Shown here: piece after piece, positions 1 through 5,920 of the stretch
How the letters are laid out: the number at the start of each line of letters is the position of its first letter
Numbering within the stretch: position 1 is the stretch's first letter
Source of the DNA: an archaeon UBA55
GTDB taxonomy: Archaea > Undinarchaeota > Undinarchaeia > Undinarchaeales > Undinarchaeaceae
DNA: 5,920 bases
Direction: 5' to 3'
Assembly (NCBI GenBank): GCA_002495465.1
Contig: DAFN01000010.1
Location: 12,203 to 18,122 of the forward strand
Position numbers and translations under genes: made by a program
Notes under the pieces: generated by a model
The model's input: only the letters and a program-made list of their open reading frames with translations
Told to the model about the DNA's origin: nothing
Database searches by the model: none

Positions 1-2
1 AG

Positions 3-653
3 CCTGAAAATTTGGCAGAGGCAATAAAGGGATTCGGAGTAGAATATGTCGTGATAACTTCAGTGAATAGGGATGAGCTTCCTGACGGAGGCTCCGGGCA
101 TTTTGCAAAATGTATCAGGGCTATACAGGAAAAGTGTCCCGGCACACTTGTCGAGGTTCTGACACCAGATTTCTTCGCGAATGAGGAGCAAATACGAAAT
201 GTTGTTGAAGCTAAGCCAAATGTTTACGCGCACAACATCGAAGTCGTAAAAGAGCTTCAGCGCGAAATAAGAGACCCACGAGCCAGCTATGCTAATTCTC
301 TTGAAACCCTGAGAACTGTCAAGAGAATTGACCGGAAAATGCCAACGAAGTCATCAATCATGGTTGGAGTTGGAGAAACTCAGGAACAAGTACTGCAAGC
401 AATGGGAGACCTGCGCGATTCTGGAGTGAGCTTTCTGACAGTCGGGCAATATCTGAGGCCAACAGAAAATCACTATCCTGTAAACGAGTTCATACACCCT
501 GATGTATTCAAGTTCTATGAAGAAGAGGGAACTAGCATGGGATTCGATTATGTTGCATCGGGCCCATTAGTTAGAAGCTCTTATAAAGCTGGAGAATATT
601 ACATCAAAAACATGTTGGATGGGAGAAATGGCAAAGAAGAAGGATTTGTTTGA
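3..653 (+). CDS. lipA: Lipoyl synthase, C-terminal part (5' end outside window)
   Basis: Radical SAM enzyme that inserts two sulfurs into the octanoyl group carried on lipoyl domains such as that of the E2 encoded downstream. The reading frame is open from base 3 to the left edge, so the TTG at 12 is an internal Leu codon and the gene starts upstream; 216 residues are visible of a protein usually around 300. Family signatures seen: VVITSVNRDELPDGG near the visible N-terminus, AHNIEVV, PTKSSIMVGVGET, GQYLRPTENHYPV, and the C-terminal RSSY (573-584), whose serine is known in LipA to ligate the auxiliary iron-sulfur cluster. The two N-terminal cysteine motifs (CX4CX5C and the radical SAM CX3CX2C) must lie upstream and cannot be checked. 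The last 35 bases overlap pdhA in another frame. The tail after RSSY is about 22 residues, somewhat longer and more charged than in E. coli LipA. Identity is very secure; completeness of the active site is not visible. Confidence 0.96.
   Translation, partial: PENLAEAIKGFGVEYVVITSVNRDELPDGGSGHFAKCIRAIQEKCPGTLVEVLTPDFFANEEQIRNVVEAKPNVYAHNIEVVKELQREIRDPRASYANSLETLRTVKRIDRKMPTKSSIMVGVGETQEQVLQAMGDLRDSGVSFLTVGQYLRPTENHYPVNEFIHPDVFKFYEEEGTSMGFDYVASGPLVRSSYKAGEYYIKNMLDGRNGKEEGFV
619..653 (+). other. Out-of-frame lipA/pdhA coding overlap
   Basis: The lipA frame runs to its TGA at 651-653 while the pdhA frame is already open from ATG 619, so up to 35 bases encode two proteins. If pdhA starts at ATG 628 the overlap is 26 bases. 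The shared stretch encodes the variable charged tail of LipA and the lysine-rich N-terminus of PdhA, both tolerant of change. It suggests translational coupling rather than independent initiation. Confidence 0.7.
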
Positions 654-1728
654 AGAGTTCAATCCCTTGGAAGGAAAGGTTTACCAGATTCTTGACAAGG
701 ACGGAAAAGTAGTTGGAGATGAGCCGAAGCTCTCTGAAGAGCAGCTCAAAGACATGTACTTTTACATGCTTTATACCAGAGTTTCTGATGAAAAAGCTGT
801 AAACATGCAGAGGCAGGGGAGAATGCTTACATACGCCCCAGTGGCCGGACAGGAAGCTCTCCATGTAGGAAGCGCACTTGCCCTTGAAAAGGATGACTGG
901 GTAGTTCCTGCATTCAGAGAAAATGGCGTCTTCCTTGTCAAAGGGCTTGATCTGCACAAGATATACCTGTACTGGAAGGGAAATGAAGAGGGAGCGATTA
1001 TACCGGAGGGAATGAACATACTACCTGTAACTATCCCTGTCGCATCTCAAACACTCCACGGAGTTGGAATAGGATGGGCCCAGGCGCTGAAAGGCGAGAA
1101 GGCGGCAACAGTAACTTATTTCGGAGACGGAGCCACATCAGAAGGAGAGTTCCACGAAGCGATGAATTTTGCCGCGGTATTCAAGGCTAACATTGTTTTT
1201 ATATGCAACAATAACCAGTACGCAATATCAGTTCCAGTCGAAAAGCAGACTGCTTCAAAAACACTTGCACAGAAAGCGATTGCATACGAAATGCCAGGAA
1301 TAAAAGTTGACGGAAATGACGTTCTTGCCATGTACAGCATAACTAAATACGCACTTGAAAGAGCTCGCTCAGGCAAGGGACCGAGCATGATAGAGGGCTA
1401 CACTTACAGGATAGGGTATCACACGACGGCAGATGACCCGACAAAATATAGAGACCAGAAGGAAGTCGATGAATGGAAAACGAAAGATCCAATTACGAGG
1501 TTTAGGGAATACTTGAAGGGAAAGAAAATCTGGACGGAAAAGTACGAAGAAGAAGTGCAGAAGAAAGTCAAGGAAATGGTGAGCAATGAAGTAAAAATTG
1601 CAGAGTCATCCGCCAAGCCGCCTATAAAGGCATATTTTGAGCACACATACGCAGAGATGTACCCTTATCTTGAAGAGCAACTAAGGGAAATGTCAGCTTG
1701 TGAAGAAGAAAAGGAGGCTAAAGAATGA
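619..1728 (+). CDS. pdhA: Pyruvate dehydrogenase E1 component, alpha subunit
   Basis: Thiamine-diphosphate-binding subunit of the E1 alpha2beta2 enzyme, which decarboxylates pyruvate and passes the two-carbon unit to the E2 lipoyl group in the cytosol. At 369 residues it has the usual length. The ThDP/Mg motif runs from GDG at residues 169-171 to NN at 197-198, with the typical spacing. RQGRM..YAPVAGQEA (from residue 65) and the active-site loop YRIGYHTTADDPTKYR (263-278, His268) are clear, and the C-terminal MYPYLEEQ resembles the end of Bacillus-type PdhA. The acidic/lysine-rich last 15 residues look like a flexible tail. The start is uncertain: ATG 619 has no good ribosome site, and ATG 628 is preceded by GGGAG only about 2 bases away; either way it begins inside lipA, so coupled translation is likely. 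A branched-chain 2-oxoacid or acetoin dehydrogenase is the alternative, but overall resemblance and the adjoining lipA favour pyruvate. Substrate is inferred, not proven. Confidence 0.93.
   Translation: MGEMAKKKDLFEEFNPLEGKVYQILDKDGKVVGDEPKLSEEQLKDMYFYMLYTRVSDEKAVNMQRQGRMLTYAPVAGQEALHVGSALALEKDDWVVPAFRENGVFLVKGLDLHKIYLYWKGNEEGAIIPEGMNILPVTIPVASQTLHGVGIGWAQALKGEKAATVTYFGDGATSEGEFHEAMNFAAVFKANIVFICNNNQYAISVPVEKQTASKTLAQKAIAYEMPGIKVDGNDVLAMYSITKYALERARSGKGPSMIEGYTYRIGYHTTADDPTKYRDQKEVDEWKTKDPITRFREYLKGKKIWTEKYEEEVQKKVKEMVSNEVKIAESSAKPPIKAYFEHTYAEMYPYLEEQLREMSACEEEKEAKE
1713..1717 (+). promoter_or_regulatory. Strong ribosome binding site for pdhB
   Basis: GGAGG, within AAGGAGG, lies 7 bases before the pdhB ATG and inside the last codons of pdhA. 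It is close to ideal in sequence and spacing, so pdhB probably recruits ribosomes itself as well as being coupled through the ATGA overlap. Confidence 0.8.
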
Positions 1729-2702
1729 CAGAGATGCACATGGTTCAGGCTCTGAATTCTGCCCTTGATAATTTGATGAAGGAAGACGACAGTGTAATTG
1801 TTCTTGGAGAAGATGTAGGTGTTGATGGCGGCGTTTTCAGAGTAACAGATGGATTGCTGGACAAGTATGGAGAAAAGCGCGTTTTTGATACACCACTTGC
1901 AGAGGCAGGAATTGTAGGAACGTCCATAGGGCTCGCAATAAAGGGATTCAAGCCTGTTGCTGAAATGCAGTTCATGGGATTCGTCCTTCCGGCAATGCAG
2001 CAGATAATTTCCCACGCAGCAAGGATGAGAAATAGAAGCAGAGGAAGATACACCTGCCCACTTGTTGTAAGAATGCCATGCCAAGGAGGAGTCAAAGCAC
2101 TTGAGCACCACTCTGAAAGTACTGAGGTATTTTTTGCGCACACTCCAGGACTGAAAGTTATTATGCCATCAACCCCTTACGACGCGAAAGGACTTCTGAT
2201 TTCGGCAATAAAGGACCCAGATCCGGTAATATTTCTCGAGCCGAAGAAACTATACAGGAGCATAAAGCAGGAAGTTCCTGAAGAAGCCTACGAAATACCA
2301 ATAGGAAAGGCCAGCGTCCTCGTTGAAGGAGATGATATTACAATGATAAGCTGGGGCTCAATGATGCGCTCTACAATTTCAGCCGCTGAAAAGCTCGCAA
2401 AAGAAGGTGTAAATCCCGAGGTAATAGATTTAAGAACGATAAGCCCGCTGGATCATGATACAATTATAGAGTCCATCAAAAAAACAGGAAGATGTGTAAT
2501 AGTTCACGAAGCTGCGAGAACGGGTGGCATGGGAGCTGAAATTATGGCAAGAATAAACGAACGAGCATTCTACAGTCTTGAAGCCCCGATGAAAAGGGTC
2601 ACAGGATATGACATAGTTATCCCGCTACCGATGGGCGAAGATTGCTATTTCCCTGATGCAAAGCGAGTTTACTCAGGAGCAAAGGAGGTTCTGGGAGCCT
2701 AA
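1725..2702 (+). CDS. pdhB: Pyruvate dehydrogenase E1 component, beta subunit
   Basis: Partner of PdhA in the E1 heterotetramer; this family's beta subunit supplies the conserved glutamate that activates thiamine diphosphate and binds E2. Its 325 residues match the family's usual length. The N-terminal pyrimidine-binding fold shows LGEDVGVDGGVFRVTDGL (27-44), FDTPLAEAGIVG with the activating Glu60, and EHHSES with the active-site histidine pair at 128-129. The C-terminal transketolase domain shows VIDLRTISPLD (234-243) and HEAARTGGMGAEI (261-273). The start is supported by AAGGAGG 7 bases upstream and by the ATGA overlap with the pdhA stop, which implies stoichiometric production of the two subunits. 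Codon use is strongly ATA (15 of 26 Ile) and AGA/AGG (13 of 17 Arg). No truncation or missing key residue. Whether the true substrate is pyruvate or a branched-chain oxoacid is inferred as for PdhA. Confidence 0.94.
   Translation: MTEMHMVQALNSALDNLMKEDDSVIVLGEDVGVDGGVFRVTDGLLDKYGEKRVFDTPLAEAGIVGTSIGLAIKGFKPVAEMQFMGFVLPAMQQIISHAARMRNRSRGRYTCPLVVRMPCQGGVKALEHHSESTEVFFAHTPGLKVIMPSTPYDAKGLLISAIKDPDPVIFLEPKKLYRSIKQEVPEEAYEIPIGKASVLVEGDDITMISWGSMMRSTISAAEKLAKEGVNPEVIDLRTISPLDHDTIIESIKKTGRCVIVHEAARTGGMGAEIMARINERAFYSLEAPMKRVTGYDIVIPLPMGEDCYFPDAKRVYSGAKEVLGA
2682..2697 (+). promoter_or_regulatory. Ribosome binding region for pdhC, two possible Shine-Dalgarno motifs
   Basis: AAGGAGGT at 2682-2689 is an excellent match but lies 12 bases before the pdhC ATG, longer than usual. 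A second motif, GGGAG at 2693-2697, lies 4 bases before it, closer than usual. Both are inside the end of pdhB; either or both could serve. Confidence 0.6.
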
Positions 2703-3991
2703 TGGTAAAGGAATTTATATTTCCGGACGTTGGAGAAGGAATTTCAGAAGGAAAACTTGTAAAATGGAATATTAAGCCCGGTGACAAGGTTGAGGAAGAC
2801 CAAATAATAGGGGAAATTGAGACTGACAAGGCGATTGTTGAGATGCCTTCACCTTACGAAGGAATAATTAAAGAACTGAAAGTTCCGGTGGGAGGAACTA
2901 TACATGTCGGGGAGGTTCTTGTAGTATACGAAGGCGATGGAGAAGTAGAACTTGAAAAGCCAGTTGAAAAGAAAGTAAAGGAGTCTGTTGGAATAGTTGG
3001 AGACGTCTCTACCAAAGCAAGTGGTGTTCTTCCTGCTGGACTTCAAGGAAGGAAGTCCTCAGCACCCTCAGATCACATCAAGGCAGCTCCTGCCGCAAGA
3101 AAGCTTGCAAAAGAGCTGAAAGTTGAGCTCTCCGCAATAAAAGGAAGCGGACCGGCCGGTGCAATAACTATCAAGGATGTAAAAGCCGCCTCTCCGGAGG
3201 AGAAAGAGCCAGAAACGAAGACTGAGGCCGAAGCTCCAGAAGAGGAAAAGACCGAAAAGAAAATCAGAGTTGTACGAAAATATGACATGTACGGATATGT
3301 AAAGCGAGTTCCTCTTTCCATGATAAGGAAGACCATTGCAAAAACGATGTCAAAGTCGTGGAAGGAAATACCGCACGTAACGCATATGGACGAGGCTGAC
3401 GTAACTGAGCTTGTTGAAGTCCGGAAAACGGAAAAGGAAATAGCCGCTGAGCAGGGAATCCATCTGACCTACCTTCCCTTCATAATGAAGGCTATGATGG
3501 GAGCTCTAAAAAAATACCCTGATTTCAATGCCAGCTATGACGAGGAAAATGAAGAGCTAATCATAAAAGAATATTACAATATAGGATTCGCCGTTGACAC
3601 AGAAGCCGGCCTTATGGTACCTGTACTAAAGCGCTCTGAGCAGAAAACCCTCATGACGCTTGCAAAGGAGATGCAAGATCTTGCAGAGGCTGCCAGGTCA
3701 AGGAAAATAAACATAATGGATATGCAGGGCGGCTCAATAACGATAACAAATATAGGAAGCCTTGGAGGACTTTACGCAACTCCAATAATAAGGCCGCCAG
3801 AAGTTGCAATCCTCGGACTCGGAAAAATATACGACAAGATGGTTCCCGGCAAAGATGGAAAGCCTGAAGTCAGAAAGGTTATGCCAATTTCACTTTCCTT
3901 TGACCATCGAGTTCTTGACGGAGCAAATGCCGCCCGCTTCGTAAGTGAAATAATAAGGCACCTTGCAGATCCAGATATTCTTTTAGTATAA
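2702..3991 (+). CDS. pdhC: Dihydrolipoyl acetyltransferase E2 of the pyruvate dehydrogenase complex
   Basis: Core subunit that carries the lipoyl arm, accepts the acetyl group from E1 and transfers it to CoA. Its 429 residues form the classic layout with a single lipoyl domain. Residues 1-80 are that domain, with the modified lysine expected at Lys43 in GEIETDKAIVEMPSP. A linker follows (about 81-120), then the peripheral subunit-binding domain (about 125-163: APAARKLAKELKVELSAIKGSGPAGAITIKDV pattern, shown here only in outline by AARKLAKEL and GSGPAG). A second linker (164-190) is rich in Glu, Lys and Pro rather than Ala-Pro. The catalytic domain spans about 200-429 and contains FDHRVLDG with His402 and Asp406. 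The binding domain implies an E3 partner, yet no E3 gene follows. The start overlaps the pdhB stop by one base (TAATG). Acetyl specificity is inferred from the E1 genes; E2 of a branched-chain complex would look similar. Confidence 0.93.
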   Translation: MVKEFIFPDVGEGISEGKLVKWNIKPGDKVEEDQIIGEIETDKAIVEMPSPYEGIIKELKVPVGGTIHVGEVLVVYEGDGEVELEKPVEKKVKESVGIVGDVSTKASGVLPAGLQGRKSSAPSDHIKAAPAARKLAKELKVELSAIKGSGPAGAITIKDVKAASPEEKEPETKTEAEAPEEEKTEKKIRVVRKYDMYGYVKRVPLSMIRKTIAKTMSKSWKEIPHVTHMDEADVTELVEVRKTEKEIAAEQGIHLTYLPFIMKAMMGALKKYPDFNASYDEENEELIIKEYYNIGFAVDTEAGLMVPVLKRSEQKTLMTLAKEMQDLAEAARSRKINIMDMQGGSITITNIGSLGGLYATPIIRPPEVAILGLGKIYDKMVPGKDGKPEVRKVMPISLSFDHRVLDGANAARFVSEIIRHLADPDILLV

Positions 3992-4797
3992 TGACAGGAG
4001 AGCACACACAAGTAAAATTTAAGAACTCTAGGGAGCTTGAGCTTGTAGGAATTCTTAGTGAGTCCCCAGGCAGCAAAAGCGCTGTCGTTCTATGTCACGG
4101 CTTCGGAGGCTACAAAGAAATGAAGCTCCTTCACTCAACAGCTGAAGCCATACACAGTAGAGGAATTGCGGTCCTGCGCTTCGACTTTTCAGACTGTATG
4201 CTTGAATCAGAAGGAGATTGCAAGAATTTGACGGTGACAAACCAGATTGGTGATATCGGCGCGGCATTTGACTACCTCGAAGCCCAAGGATTTGAAAAAA
4301 TAGGAATTGCCGGACATTCACTTGGGGGTTTTGATTCTATAATATTCTCAGTAAAAGACAGCCGACCAAAGGCGGTAGTAACTTTCGGAGCTATAGCCAG
4401 TGCACGCAATGATGTGTTTTTCAGAGACCATATTGAAGAATGGAAAACAAGTGGACATAAAAAATTCAGTCTCGAGAAATGGGGAGAAGTTGAAATACCC
4501 TACACATTTTATGAAGACTTTAAAAAATACGATGCCTCTGAGCTCATAAAAGAAATGAAAGCACCAATAAGAATAATTCACGGAAAGCAGGACAAAATAG
4601 TGACTATGATAAATGCGGAACAGCTTTTCGATAATGCCGCAGCGATGAAGGATGTAAGAATAATAATGTCAGCAGGTCATATGTTTTCAGAGGAATTTGA
4701 ACAGACACATGCAGCTAAAATGGCAGCCGACTGGTTCGAAGAGTTCCTTCTTGGAAAAAGTAATAAATTTAAACAGCCGGAGCCTATAGTGGAATGA
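3991..4797 (+). CDS. Alpha/beta-hydrolase, esterase-like, substrate unknown
   Basis: A 268-residue serine hydrolase with the alpha/beta-hydrolase fold, probably cytosolic since no signal peptide or membrane segment is seen. The oxyanion-side motif LCHGFGGYKEMK starts at residue 34. The nucleophile elbow is GHSLGG with Ser110. Asp201 (IHGKQDKIV) and His230 (SAGHMF) complete a full triad at the expected order and spacing, so it should be active. RFDFSDCMLESEG (63-75) followed by LTVTNQIGDI recalls the cinnamoyl/feruloyl-esterase-like branch, in which a RFDF-x-G-x-G-x-S-x-G stretch is common; here Asp-Cys-Met replaces the usual small glycines. A region of about 145-180 is rich in aromatic and charged residues and looks like a lid or cap insertion. 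The start overlaps the pdhC stop by one base with no Shine-Dalgarno motif upstream, suggesting translation by reinitiation. A thioesterase or carboxylesterase role linked to acyl-CoA or lipoyl metabolism is possible but is only a guess from position. Confidence 0.85.
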   Translation: MTGEHTQVKFKNSRELELVGILSESPGSKSAVVLCHGFGGYKEMKLLHSTAEAIHSRGIAVLRFDFSDCMLESEGDCKNLTVTNQIGDIGAAFDYLEAQGFEKIGIAGHSLGGFDSIIFSVKDSRPKAVVTFGAIASARNDVFFRDHIEEWKTSGHKKFSLEKWGEVEIPYTFYEDFKKYDASELIKEMKAPIRIIHGKQDKIVTMINAEQLFDNAAAMKDVRIIMSAGHMFSEEFEQTHAAKMAADWFEEFLLGKSNKFKQPEPIVE

Positions 4798-4802
4798 GGG
4801 AG
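4796..4802 (+). promoter_or_regulatory. Ribosome binding site for thyA
   Basis: GAGGGAG ends 2 bases before the thyA ATG, and its GAGG part (4796-4799) sits 5 bases from it. It overlaps the hydrolase stop codon and fills the only gap between genes in the window, so it is the main support for the thyA start. Confidence 0.65.
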
Positions 4803-4804
4803 AA

Positions 4805-5647
4805 ATGAAAGAGTATCTTGATTTAGTAAAACTCGTCATGGACAAGGGCGAGTACAAGCACAATGAAAGAACGGGAGTAGGAACCATATCTTATTTCGGA
4901 GCCAGTTACAAAGTTGATCTGTCAAAAAAGTATCCCCTTCTGACAACAAAGAAAGTTAATTTTAACGCTGTTATTTACGAACTTCTCTGGTACCTTTCTG
5001 GAGAAGATCATATCCGCAATTTGAGAAAGCACACAAAAATATGGGACGCGTGGGCGGATGATGATGGAAATCTAGAAACAGCCTACGGATATTACTGGAG
5101 GAAATTTCCTTCTGCACAGAAAGATTCCGATGGAAACTGGCAGGTTAAAGAGATTGATCAGATTCAGTACGTAATTGATACACTGAAAAATGACCCCTCC
5201 AGCAGGAGAATGGTCGTTACAGCCTGGGAGCCAGGAAATGCCACAGTAAGCAAACTGCCTCCTTGTCACTATACCTATGTTTTCAATGTACAGAAGGACA
5301 GACTAAACTGCCATCTGACTCAGCGCTCGGCAGATATAGCACTTGGAGTGCCTTTCAATATAGCCTGCTATGCAGCGCTTACAAAAATTATGGCCCAGGA
5401 AACCGGATTCAAGCCTGGGCAGTTCAGCCACACATTAGTGGACGCGCACATATACCACGCAAAGCCTGGATCAGGGATGGAAGAATATGACCATCTGGAA
5501 GGTCTGAAAATGCAGCTAGAGAGAGAGCCACGTGAGCTTCCAACGCTGGAAATCGCACAGAAACCTATAAACGAGCTCAAATTTGAGGACTTCCAGCTTA
5601 AAGACTACAATCCGCACGACTCTATACGCTTCAAGGTAGCAGTATGA
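4805..5647 (+). CDS. thyA: Thymidylate synthase, ThyA type
   Basis: Methylates dUMP to dTMP using methylene-tetrahydrofolate, releasing dihydrofolate. Its 280 residues fit a classical ThyA with no fused domain. Seen in order: ERTGVGT with the phosphate-binding Arg22; LTTKKVNF (46-53); ELLWYLSGE (59-67); [10 protein letters not shown] (79-88); SSRR with Arg134-Arg135; LPPCHYT with the catalytic Cys154; [18 protein letters not shown] (173-190); and DAHIY (213-217) with the dUMP-contacting His215 and Tyr217. It ends FKVAV, close to the usual hydrophobic C-terminus that closes over the active site. Two oddities: after DAHIY the usual Asn-His is Ala-Lys, and about ten extra residues ([16 protein letters not shown]) precede the LKMQLEREP segment compared with E. 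coli. A short extension around 103-115 is also longer than in E. coli. The start has a GAGGGAG ribosome site. It overlaps folA by ATGA, pairing the dihydrofolate producer with its recycler. Confidence 0.97.
   Translation: MKEYLDLVKLVMDKGEYKHNERTGVGTISYFGASYKVDLSKKYPLLTTKKVNFNAVIYELLWYLSGEDHIRNLRKHTKIWDAWADDDGNLETAYGYYWRKFPSAQKDSDGNWQVKEIDQIQYVIDTLKNDPSSRRMVVTAWEPGNATVSKLPPCHYTYVFNVQKDRLNCHLTQRSADIALGVPFNIACYAALTKIMAQETGFKPGQFSHTLVDAHIYHAKPGSGMEEYDHLEGLKMQLEREPRELPTLEIAQKPINELKFEDFQLKDYNPHDSIRFKVAV
5633..5636 (+). promoter_or_regulatory. Ribosome binding site for folA
   Basis: AAGG (within AAGGT) lies 7 bases before the ATG at 5644 and inside the thyA C-terminal codons. It is a moderate match with good spacing and supports that ATG over later in-frame ones. 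Confidence 0.55.
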
Positions 5648-5920
5648 CAGAAATAACACTTATAGCAGCGATGACTCCAGAGAGAGTCCTTGGAAGGGAC
5701 GGCGATATGCCCTGGGAACTACCAGAAGATTTACAGCACTTTAAGAAGACTACATCAGACGGCGCCGTAGTTATGGGACGGAAAACATTCGAAAGCTTCG
5801 CGCATGGAAGACCGCTACCTAATCGCCTGAATGTTATTCTGAGTCGCTCAGCTGAAGACAATATTGAAGGCGCCAAGGTAGTCCACTCTTTAGAAGAGGC
5901 GATAGAATACTGCAGGGAAA
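5644..5920 (+). CDS. folA: Dihydrofolate reductase, N-terminal part (3' end outside window)
   Basis: Reduces dihydrofolate to tetrahydrofolate with NADPH, regenerating the cofactor used up by ThyA. The frame is open to the right edge, giving 92 residues of a protein usually about 160. Classical chromosomal DHFR features are visible: an N-terminal strand [26 protein letters not shown] (17-34) with the catalytic acid at Asp29 (matching Asp27 of E. coli), [10 protein letters not shown] (42-51) for NADPH and folate contacts, [14 protein letters not shown] (55-68), and [16 protein letters not shown] leading into the next strand and helix. No key residue is missing in the visible part. The ATG overlaps the thyA stop as ATGA. 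The match to a bacterial-type FolA is strong; a bifunctional or reductase-like relative cannot be excluded without the C-terminal half. Confidence 0.94.
   Translation, partial: MTEITLIAAMTPERVLGRDGDMPWELPEDLQHFKKTTSDGAVVMGRKTFESFAHGRPLPNRLNVILSRSAEDNIEGAKVVHSLEEAIEYCRE

Noticed and set aside
12..14. TTG as the start codon of the first gene
   Set aside because: The frame stays open to base 3 and LipA homology continues through this point; the essential cysteine motifs must lie upstream, so this is an internal Leu codon.
604..957. Minus-strand open frame of 117 codons opposite the lipA/pdhA junction
   Set aside because: It is antisense to well-conserved PdhA sequence and has no family resemblance; treated as a shadow.
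1745..2143. Long minus-strand open frame of 132 codons, and the overlapping one at 1665-2141
   Set aside because: Both lie wholly or almost wholly opposite conserved pdhA/pdhB coding sequence, show no recognisable domain, and are low-complexity Ser/Cys-rich as expected from reverse reading.
3180..3270. Glu/Lys-rich repetitive stretch in pdhC as a possible DNA repeat
   Set aside because: It encodes a charged flexible linker between the subunit-binding and catalytic domains; no exact repeated DNA unit is seen.
4740..4804. Possible promoter or terminator between the hydrolase and thyA
   Set aside because: The A/T-rich stretch is within the hydrolase coding sequence, the gap is 7 bases, and no stem-loop with a T tract is visible.
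5263..5490. Second plus-strand open frame inside thyA
   Set aside because: It is out of frame within the most conserved part of ThyA, and its translation has no recognisable motif.
5631..5876. Minus-strand open frame at the thyA/folA junction
   Set aside because: It lies opposite clear DHFR coding sequence with catalytic motifs in the + frame.

Overview
The window is one dense, same-strand gene cluster. It holds six protein-coding genes, all on the + strand, with no gap longer than 7 bases and overlaps at most junctions. In order they are: the 3' part of lipA (lipoyl synthase, cut by the left edge), pdhA and pdhB (pyruvate dehydrogenase E1 alpha and beta), pdhC (dihydrolipoyl acyltransferase E2), an alpha/beta-hydrolase of unknown substrate, thyA (thymidylate synthase), and the 5' part of folA (dihydrofolate reductase, cut by the right edge). 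The arrangement looks like a single polycistronic unit with translational coupling: ATGA at pdhA/pdhB and thyA/folA, TAATG at pdhB/pdhC and pdhC/hydrolase, and an out-of-frame overlap at lipA/pdhA. No RNA gene, mobile element, CRISPR array, internal promoter or rho-independent terminator was seen.

Functionally there are two modules. In the first, LipA makes the lipoyl cofactor on its protein carrier, the E1 heterotetramer decarboxylates the 2-oxoacid and reductively acylates that lipoyl group, and E2 hands the acyl group to CoA. E3 (dihydrolipoamide dehydrogenase) and an octanoyl/lipoyl transferase (LipB, LipM or LplA) are also needed but are not in the window. In the second, ThyA makes dTMP and releases dihydrofolate, which FolA reduces back to tetrahydrofolate. 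The hydrolase sits between the modules and is the one gene whose job is not clear from the sequence.

Organism: the sequence alone does not settle it. Codon use is distinctive: in pdhB I count 15 ATA, 9 ATT and 2 ATC for isoleucine, and 13 AGA/AGG against 4 CGN for arginine, with GGA glycine frequent by eye. That pattern, the purine-rich coding strand and the tight overlaps suit many archaea (including small-genome DPANN lineages) or a thermophilic or small-genome bacterium. The proteins themselves are of bacterial type: the E1 subunits resemble the Gram-positive heterotetrameric PDH, and ThyA and FolA are the classical folate enzymes. A DPANN-like archaeon with bacterial-type metabolic genes is my preferred but unproven reading.

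I did not find a previously undescribed system. The most unusual points are the operon composition itself, the unexplained hydrolase, and a ThyA whose region just after the conserved His-x-Tyr motif is longer than in E. coli and lacks the usual Asn-His.
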